From Alteromonadaceae bacterium UBA2620 (GTDB lineage: Bacteria > Pseudomonadota > Gammaproteobacteria > Enterobacterales > Alteromonadaceae), in NCBI GenBank assembly GCA_002339125.1, contig DDJQ01000049.1, positions 4,145 to 16,510 on the forward strand: a stretch of DNA of 12,366 bases. Direction: 5' to 3'. The position numbers and the translations under genes are program-made. Below, piece after piece: positions 7,226 to 12,366 of this stretch. Position 1 is the stretch's first letter. Every line of letters begins with the position of its first letter. Under the pieces are notes generated by a model. It saw only the letters and a list, made by a program, of their open reading frames with translations. It did no database searches and was not told where the DNA came from.

Positions 7226-7961
7226 TTATTCTTCGTTACTGGTGGGAGGCCGGGCTGCAGAACCAGCCAGAATGCCGCCGTCTATGGTCAGTTCAGTGCC
7301 AGTGACGTAGTTTGACTCATCGCTGGCAAGATAAAGCGCGGCGAACGCGACATCCTGTGGCGTTCCCATATGTTGCAAAGGAATGTCTGCGGCGATAGCG
7401 GCAATGGCTTGTTGCCGTGCTTCGCCGTCACCGAGCATAGCTTCCCAGATAGGCGTTAGGATTGCCCCGGGATGAATGGAATTACATCGAATAGGGTAGC
7501 CTTTTTCAGCGCAGTAAAGCGCGACTGATTTGGTATGATTTCGCACTGCTGCTTTACTCGAAGCGTAAGCCGCTGCCGCCGGGATCCCCACCATACCGGA
7601 ACGGGATGATATATTAACGATACTGGCTGCCGGGCTGTGCTTCATTAAGCCTATGGCGTATTTGCAGCCCAGCGCAACGCCATCCAGATTTACGCGATGC
7701 ACGGCATGCCAGCTATCCAGATTAAAATGCTCCGGGTCAAAAGGGCCGGGATGGCTCATAAAGCCGGTAATTCCCGCATTATTCACCAGAATATCGAGTC
7801 GGCCGAAATCATCGCGTACATGGTCGGAAATCGCCGACCATGCTGATTCTAAGCCCACATCCAGGGACAAAAAATGCGCTGAGTCACCAATATCACTGGC
7901 AACCTGCTGGCCGGCTTTAACTGCCCACCACCTGAACTTCACGAGCGCGGCGAGCTAGCAC
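7226..7961 (-). pseudogene. Short-chain dehydrogenase/reductase remnant, N-terminus lost and frameshifted
   Basis: The open frame from GTG 7942 to TAA 7226 carries most of a classical SDR: NNAG (54-57), Asn85, Ser113 in NISSRSG, Tyr126 and Lys130 in YASSK, and the C-terminal LTIDGG. The Rossmann-fold start with TGxxxGxG, needed to bind NAD(P)H, is absent. Just upstream a different frame encodes LARRAREVQVVGS (about 7958-7920), which fits the second SDR beta strand, and then hits TAA at 7917-7919. So the gene was frameshifted around 7919-7925 and cut off near 7961. No glycine motif occurs in any minus-strand frame between 7961 and 8109, and GTG 7942 has no ribosome site. The remaining 238 codons cannot give a working oxidoreductase. 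The original substrate cannot be read from the sequence. Confidence 0.8.
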
Positions 7962-8089
7962 TGGAATAAGAAATGATATTCAGGGTGGAAAACAACCGTT
8001 TACTTGCCTAAACGTATAACCAGGAATTGCTTATAAATATCGGTAACGTCAAGCGAACAAAGCACTATTAACATTCAATAATCCTCAGA

Positions 8090-8107
8090 CGGGCAAAGGG
8101 CTGCCCG
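8090..8107 (-). terminator. Short hairpin after the histidine kinase gene
   Basis: CGGGCA and TGCCCG form a 6-base stem around a 6-base loop, two bases beyond the kinase stop codon. The minus strand continues TCTGAGG, with no U-run, so termination here is doubtful and read-through into the SDR remnant is possible. Confidence 0.3.
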
Positions 8108-8109
8108 AT

Positions 8110-10812
8110 TCACTCGGTCTCCACAGTAAGATATTGCGCCAGTACGGCATTCAGTTGCCCAACGTCCACTGGCTTCGACAAATAACCATCGAAGCCCTCT
8201 TCATGGTAAAGCTCCACATCAGCAGCCATGGCATTGGCGGTTACCGCAACCACCGGCAAATCAGGGTGATTTTGCTTAATTTTTTTGCAAGCCTCCACGC
8301 CATCCATCACCGGCATCTGGATATCCATTAATACCAAATCCGGGCATTTTTTATTTACAAACTCAACGGCTTCCTGGCCGTTTTCGGCAAAAAACAGGGT
8401 GGCTCTGGTGTCTGCCAGCATGGCTTCCATCACAGCGCGATTAATGTCATTATCTTCGGCCACCAGGATCATTGCGTGGCTTAAATCGAGTTCTTTGTGA
8501 TCATTATCAGGCGCAGCGTCAAGCACGTCTCCTGCAGCCTTAACTACTGGTAAGGTAACAATAAACCTCGACCCTTCCCCCGGGGTACTGACCACCCTGA
8601 TCTTGCCGTGCATTAAGTGCACCAGTGACTGGGTGATGGCCATTCCCAGCCCCGTGCCGCCGTATTTACGAGTGGTTGAAGAATCAGCTTGTTCAAAGCG
8701 ATCAAAAAGCCGGGCAAGGGCGTCTTTGCTCATGCCCTGACCGGTATCGGTAATACTGAAAAGTAACTCATCACTGGCAGTGTTGCGGGCCGAGATAGTT
8801 ACTTTTCCCTGCTCGGTGAATTTTATGGCGTTTGTGCCAATGTTCAGCAGCACCTGCCGTATTCGCACCGCATCACCAATCCACACATCATGATTTGCCT
8901 GATTCTCAAAGATCAACGCTACCGGCTTATTACCTGCTAACATCGACATATCCGATTGCAGTCCATCAAGCATGGTCGACAGACTAAAACGATGCGGGTC
9001 GATACTTATCTTACCCGCTTCAATTTTAGAGAAGTCGAGGATATCGTTAATGATCCGGCTCAGATTGCGAGTGGAGTAAATAGCCTTGTCCAGCAAACCA
9101 TGGTGTTGCTGACCCGCATCGGAGCGACGGATCAGTTGCAGGGCTCCGTAAATACCGTTTAACGGCGTGCGGATTTCATGACTCATATTGGCCAGGAAGC
9201 TCGACTTGGCCTCATTGGCCTGCTCAGCCTGAAGCCTCGCCTCTTTTAATTCCTGCTCGCGTTTTAACTGCGGCGTCAGATCGTACGCTATTCCCAGGAA
9301 ACCAAAAATTTTGCCGTCTTCATCGAACAAACTGGTAGCACTGAGTCGCACCGGCACCCTGGAGCCATCTTTGCGCACATAGGTCCAGTTGTTAATGTCT
9401 GTGTTGCCGTCTATCACTTTTGCCACGAACACATCGAAGCCAGGTTCAATCGGCCGGCCGAGTTCTTCAGAGAGCTCTGCGGCCCGGGCTTCCATCTCTT
9501 CATATAAGTGAAAAACAGCCGGAGTCTGCTTACCAACCATTTCCTCGGTGCGATAGCCAATCAATTTTTCAGCTGCCGGGTTAAACGCTGTTATCAGGCC
9601 CTCATTGTCGGTAGCAATCAGCGCATAACCGGCGCTTTCCAGGATCCGCCGCTGCAAGATATTCGCCTGGACTATCTCATAGGTACGGGCGGCCACTTCG
9701 CGTTCCAACTTTTCGTTGTTTAACTCCAAGGCCCGCTGGTTAGCCTCGGCCAGCTCTCGCTCGTAACGTTTTGCATCAGCGCGGCGGCTTAACACAATGT
9801 GAAGACTAAAAATCACCAGTGCCAGACTGGTTGCTATAGCGAGCGTATTATTGAACGCCTGTTGCCTGGAGGGTAAACGCAAACCATCAATAAAGGCCTG
9901 GTTTGGAGTTAGCGATAAACGCCAGTCACGGCCGAACAGTTGTAAGGTTTGCTGAATTTTCAGAGCGTCAAGACTGCCATCCTGATGACGTCCGAAGAAC
10001 GTCAGGGCATCGCCTGCAGAGATATCATCGATGCTAAGCATCACGTCATCACGTAAACCACTTACCGAGGATAACACTTCATCAATCAGCAGCGGTGCGT
10101 AGCTCCAGCCCACCAACGCTTCCATCCGCGCATCATCCCCCTCAGGCACGTTGAGAGTACTGTACACTGGCTGCATAATTAAGAAGCCCTGCAAGCGCTT
10201 TTTATCTGCCTGCACCAGGGTGATGGGCGCCGTTAACTGAGTAGAATTGGATTTTGCGGCTTTCTCCGCAGAGCGCCGACGCATGGTTTCAGAGCCAATA
10301 TCCAGCCCGATAGCCTGCAGGTTTGCATGCTCAGGCATTATGTATTGGATGATAAAATAACTGTTGGAATGAGGCGTTAACGTGCGTAGTTCAAATTGCT
10401 TATCCGGTCTGTCCAGCCTGGCCCTGGCCATGAATTCGGCAAAATCTGTTACCTCGATCCTGCGGATAAAGCCAAAGCCCCGGGCGCCCGGGTATTGCTG
10501 GCTGTAATTCTGGCTTTTGGCATAGGTTTGCACGTAATAGTAATGCAGGTTATCTAAACCCACTGCCACAATCGATGCTTTTAAGCTTGACAACCCGTAC
10601 GCATAAAGTGATACCCGATCATTTACCGCTTCGCTAATTTGCGCCAGGCGCCGTTCCAGGGCATCGGTGATCAGTTGGCCTCGCTGCGCTTCGTAACTTT
10701 TACCCACTTCGGTGGCATAGAGGTAGCCGATGACTAAGACTATCAGTGGTAACCACACAGACTTGCTGATACTGCTCTGGATGGATGCACGCCTTAAGTC
10801 TTTCACCGACAT
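8110..10812 (-). CDS. CHASE-PAS hybrid sensor histidine kinase with receiver domain
   Basis: This inner-membrane two-component sensor has 900 residues from ATG 10812. Order: TM1 about 19-34, a periplasmic CHASE-type domain about 65-240 (YPGARGFGFIRR and the QPVY region), TM2 about 322-342, a short coiled coil, a PAS domain about 385-512, and HisKA with phospho-His545 in SHEIRTPLNG. HATPase_c follows with the N box near Asn661, DTGQG from Asp689 and GGTGLG at 718-723. The C-terminal receiver has the acidic pair 786-787, phospho-acceptor Asp830 (LMDIQMPVMDG), Thr858 and Lys880. All catalytic residues are present. It has no Hpt domain and no adjacent response regulator, so its phosphorelay partner must lie elsewhere. 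The frame also stays open to a TTG at 10836 (908 residues), but ATG fits the predicted transcript starts better; neither has a strong ribosome site. The signal sensed is unknown. Confidence 0.95.
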   Translation of the reverse strand: MSVKDLRRASIQSSISKSVWLPLIVLVIGYLYATEVGKSYEAQRGQLITDALERRLAQISEAVNDRVSLYAYGLSSLKASIVAVGLDNLHYYYVQTYAKSQNYSQQYPGARGFGFIRRIEVTDFAEFMARARLDRPDKQFELRTLTPHSNSYFIIQYIMPEHANLQAIGLDIGSETMRRRSAEKAAKSNSTQLTAPITLVQADKKRLQGFLIMQPVYSTLNVPEGDDARMEALVGWSYAPLLIDEVLSSVSGLRDDVMLSIDDISAGDALTFFGRHQDGSLDALKIQQTLQLFGRDWRLSLTPNQAFIDGLRLPSRQQAFNNTLAIATSLALVIFSLHIVLSRRADAKRYERELAEANQRALELNNEKLEREVAARTYEIVQANILQRRILESAGYALIATDNEGLITAFNPAAEKLIGYRTEEMVGKQTPAVFHLYEEMEARAAELSEELGRPIEPGFDVFVAKVIDGNTDINNWTYVRKDGSRVPVRLSATSLFDEDGKIFGFLGIAYDLTPQLKREQELKEARLQAEQANEAKSSFLANMSHEIRTPLNGIYGALQLIRRSDAGQQHHGLLDKAIYSTRNLSRIINDILDFSKIEAGKISIDPHRFSLSTMLDGLQSDMSMLAGNKPVALIFENQANHDVWIGDAVRIRQVLLNIGTNAIKFTEQGKVTISARNTASDELLFSITDTGQGMSKDALARLFDRFEQADSSTTRKYGGTGLGMAITQSLVHLMHGKIRVVSTPGEGSRFIVTLPVVKAAGDVLDAAPDNDHKELDLSHAMILVAEDNDINRAVMEAMLADTRATLFFAENGQEAVEFVNKKCPDLVLMDIQMPVMDGVEACKKIKQNHPDLPVVAVTANAMAADVELYHEEGFDGYLSKPVDVGQLNAVLAQYLTVETE

Positions 10813-10822
10813 CGATTTATAC

Positions 10823-10882
10823 TCAACAAAATTCAATACTCAGGATGCACCAGTATACAAAACCGGATCTGAAAATATGCAC
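10823..10882 (-). CDS. Possible 19-residue leader ORF ahead of the histidine kinase
   Basis: A GTG at 10882 is preceded by AGGAGG (10892-10887, four-base spacing), the best ribosome-binding sequence in this region. The frame runs 19 codons (hydrophobic and aromatic rich) to TGA at 10823, ending 10 bases before the kinase ATG. The kinase itself has only a weak GAG, so translational coupling is conceivable. Against it, the perfect -10 at 10897-10902 would start transcription near 10890, inside the ribosome site. Confidence 0.25.
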   Translation of the reverse strand: MHIFRSGFVYWCILSIEFC

Positions 10883-10896
10883 CGTTCCTCCTATTA

Positions 10897-10902
10897 ATTA
10901 TA
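10897..10902 (-). promoter_or_regulatory. Likely -10 element for the histidine kinase
   Basis: The minus strand has a perfect TATAAT here. The hexamer 17 bases upstream (TATGCA) matches the -35 consensus at only three positions. Initiation would fall near 10890, about 78 bases before ATG 10812. A second candidate, TATACT at 10852-10857, would give a shorter leader. Confidence 0.4.
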
Positions 10903-10924
10903 TAAGCGATCCGAATCCATGCAT

Positions 10925-10957
10925 AAAAAAAAGCACGACCCAATGGATCATGCTTTT
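10925..10957 (-). terminator. Strong Rho-independent terminator
   Basis: On the minus strand AAAAGCATGATCC and GGGTCGTGCTTTT pair over 13 positions (two G-U) around a 3-base loop. The T-tract is eight bases, 10932-10925. It closes the transcription unit that comes from the right, i.e. the GH2 remnant and the fragment fused to it, and insulates the kinase promoter just beyond. Confidence 0.9.
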
Positions 10958-10972
10958 ATGGTGCTGAATATG

Positions 10973-10991
10973 ACCACAGCCAGGCTGTGGT
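10973..10991. repeat. 19-base perfect inverted repeat
   Basis: ACCACAGCC, a single central A and GGCTGTGGT form a perfect palindrome between the TAA at 10997 and the terminator at 10957. In RNA it would fold as an 8-base stem with a 3-base loop, a typical position for a 3'-end hairpin. Confidence 0.6.
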
Positions 10992-10996
10992 ATCTG

Positions 10997-11137
10997 TTAG
11001 AAAATATTCAGTTTGATACTGCGAGTGCCCTGTTCAGCAACTTCCTCACCTTGTGGGCCCATATTATGCGCGGCATGAAACTTGGTACCGATGGCATTAA
11101 TCCGGTGCAGGAAACTAAATTCACCGTTGTAGGTTAA
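10997..11137 (-). pseudogene. Unidentified C-terminal gene fragment joined to the GH2 remnant
   Basis: In the frame one base off the GH2 frame, 46 codons run from the GH2 break point to TAA at 10997-10999. The segment (YNGEFSFLHRINAIGTKF, then HAAHNMGPQGEEVAEQG, ending SIKLNIF) has no resemblance to a GH2 barrel and I do not recognise its family. It is followed by a 3' hairpin and a strong terminator, as expected for the true end of a gene. The likely reading is the 3' end of another gene brought next to the GH2 N-terminus by a deletion. With only 46 codons, a chance open frame remains possible. The opposite strand is open too, but its ORF starts inside the terminator without a ribosome site. 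Confidence 0.45.
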
Positions 11138-12128
11138 CCCCTTTTAAAATGATTTTTTCGCCATTCAGATACATGCCTTCATGAGGGCGCAATTCAAACG
11201 TCCTGAAACCGAAGGTTTTATTCAGAGTATGCAGGGTGTCAGTACCAGCTTTCAGGGTAAAACGAACCTGATAAAGATTGGGATATTCAGCAGACCATAA
11301 CTCTGGATTAGCAATGGCTGTGCTCACCACGGCCTTGCTCTCTTGCAATAGTGCACTAAATGGTTTGCCTACTGGCTTACCATCCATGTCCAGAATCTGT
11401 GCTTCGACGCCGGTTTCTGCACCGATCAGACCTTCAAAATACACCTCAGCGTCGAACTGGCCGCTGGCTTTGGCATCCAGGCTTACCCAGTCAATATGTG
11501 ATGCAGGCAGTGCCTGCAGGAAGACCTGTCGGAAAATACCACCAAACACCCAGTAATCAGCCTGACGCTCCGCAGCTTCGATGCTCTTATCAGCCGAAAT
11601 CTTATCCACTACCACTTTAATCTGGTTGGATTCGCCAAAGTTAAGGTAAGGCGTGATGTCGTAACTAAACCGATAAAATCCGCCCCGGTGAGTAAGCCCC
11701 ACCTGCTGATCGTTAACGAACACCGTGGTATCGGTCATTACGCCATCGAACACCACTTTAACGGTGCGGTTCTGCCAGCTCGCCGGCACATCAAAATCTC
11801 GACGATAGGTGCCCTGCTCATCATGTTTTTCACGAATATGGCCGTAGTCGTAACCACCAAACCCTTCGAGCTCCCAGTTAGACGGCACAGCGATTTTACT
11901 CCACTCGCCACAGTTGCGTCCTTTGTCACAGTAGAAATCCCACTCTACTGCATCATCGCTGCCAGTACCGCTGAGCATCATGGTTTTGGTTGCTGCGGTG
12001 TCAGATGCTAACTCTGACTGACTGGAACAGGCGCCCATAATAAGCGCCAGCGCGCCGACCATACCGGCCCGCCAAAGGCTGGTCCTGACCGGTGTCCGTG
12101 CTGATAACCTTTTTACCAGTCGGCGCAA
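11121..12128 (-). pseudogene. Glycoside hydrolase family 2 (beta-galactosidase-like) lipoprotein, lacking its catalytic domain
   Basis: This keeps the accessory part of a GH2 enzyme. Counting from TTG 12128: a basic n-region and lipobox LIMGAC (Cys34), the jelly-roll sugar-binding domain (about 60-205; VPSNWELEGFG, DGVMTDTTVFVND, GGIFRQV), the immunoglobulin-like domain (about 210-310; LWSAEYPNLYQV), and the barrel entry GFRTFELRPHEGMYLNGEKIILKGVN. Intact enzymes continue KGVNRHEH and need some 300 or more further residues with both catalytic glutamates; here the frame gives LQR and TGA at 11121. It therefore cannot hydrolyse sugar. The start is unsure: TTG 12128 lacks a ribosome site, while ATG 12062 would leave an 11-residue signal without positive charge. 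A good GGAGG (12175-12179) serves a GTG at 12165 in another frame, so the 5' end may be damaged as well. Confidence 0.85.
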
Positions 12129-12322
12129 AAAGGGTATTCAGGCCGCTAAAATAGCCATTTATCACCCTGTTATTCCTCCACGAGTTTGAAAATTTTTCGA
12201 TAACACCAATTGCCACCGGTAGTATCGACTACTGCTTTGCCGATATATTGATACAATATTACTTATTAATGTAGCAAATTTGTTAATGAGCTTGTAAATA
12301 GTTTTTATACCCTATGCCTGTC

Positions 12323-12348
12323 AGCGCTAATACCAGCATAGCGCTAAT
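12323..12348. repeat. Tandem AGCGCTAAT sites upstream of the GH2 remnant
   Basis: AGCGCTAAT occurs at 12323-12331 and 12340-12348, a 17-base period. Each contains the palindrome AGCGCT. LacI-family operators often have such a core, and the location, about 200 bases upstream of a sugar-hydrolase reading frame, would suit one, but the flanks are not symmetrical. The remaining 12129-12322 is AT-rich leader without a gene I can support. Confidence 0.3.
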
Positions 12349-12366
12349 CGGGTAGCCGGAGGTATC

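Noticed and set aside
7991..8060. Possible integron attC-like sequence upstream of the SDR break
   Set aside because: GTATAAC does not satisfy the RYYYAAC core and no paired R/L boxes or neighbouring cassettes are seen.
10919..11137. 72-codon plus-strand ORF opposite the GH2/fragment junction
   Set aside because: It begins inside the strong terminator, has no ribosome site, and lies antisense to a better supported minus-strand frame.
12001..12216. 71-codon minus-strand frame overlapping the GH2 signal region
   Set aside because: It overlaps the lipoprotein leader in another frame and resembles no protein I know. Only its ribosome site is of interest, and that is reported as a finding.
1..12366. 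Mobile element, prophage, CRISPR, toxin-antitoxin or defence system
   Set aside because: I found no transposase, integrase, repeat array, tRNA attachment site or recognisable defence protein in any frame.

Overview
The window looks like chromosomal DNA from a marine gammaproteobacterium, most likely Alteromonadales. This rests on the style of the proteins (secreted and lipoprotein M1 peptidases, a Cache-type chemoreceptor, a CHASE-PAS hybrid kinase, a GH2 lipoprotein), on balanced base composition, and on Shine-Dalgarno-led GTG and ATG starts. The taxon is an inference; there is no rRNA or other marker gene here. Almost everything is on the minus strand. The one plus-strand gene is a broken CHRD-domain lipoprotein.

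Layout from left to right. Positions 1-957 hold the N-terminal 319 codons of an exported M1 aminopeptidase, cut by the window edge just after its HELAH zinc motif. Positions 958-1373 are a divergent intergenic region with an operator-like inverted repeat. Positions 1374-1710 hold a CHRD lipoprotein remnant (frameshift plus a missing domain core), followed by a strong terminator. Next come an exported alpha/beta hydrolase (GTG start), a second M1 peptidase of the leukotriene A4 hydrolase type (lipoprotein), and a methyl-accepting chemotaxis protein (GTG start). Then there is a small cysteine-containing protein of unknown function, with its own promoter, a structured leader containing a terminator-like hairpin, and a 3' terminator. 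After it lie the remains of a short-chain dehydrogenase that has lost its cofactor-binding N-terminus, and a large hybrid histidine kinase. The right end holds a glycoside hydrolase family 2 gene that stops where the catalytic barrel should begin. At that break an unrelated open frame with its own stop, hairpin and terminator takes over.

Functionally, the intact genes point to a cell that degrades peptides and esters outside the cytoplasm and senses its surroundings through a chemoreceptor and a two-component kinase. Each gene appears to be its own transcription unit: nearly all are separated by 80-250 bp with hairpins between them, so there is no convincing multi-gene operon. I found no CRISPR, phage, insertion sequence, toxin-antitoxin or defence locus. 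The most notable signals are three damaged genes in 12 kb, the gene-fusion scar in the GH2 locus, and the possible attenuator ahead of the small unknown protein.
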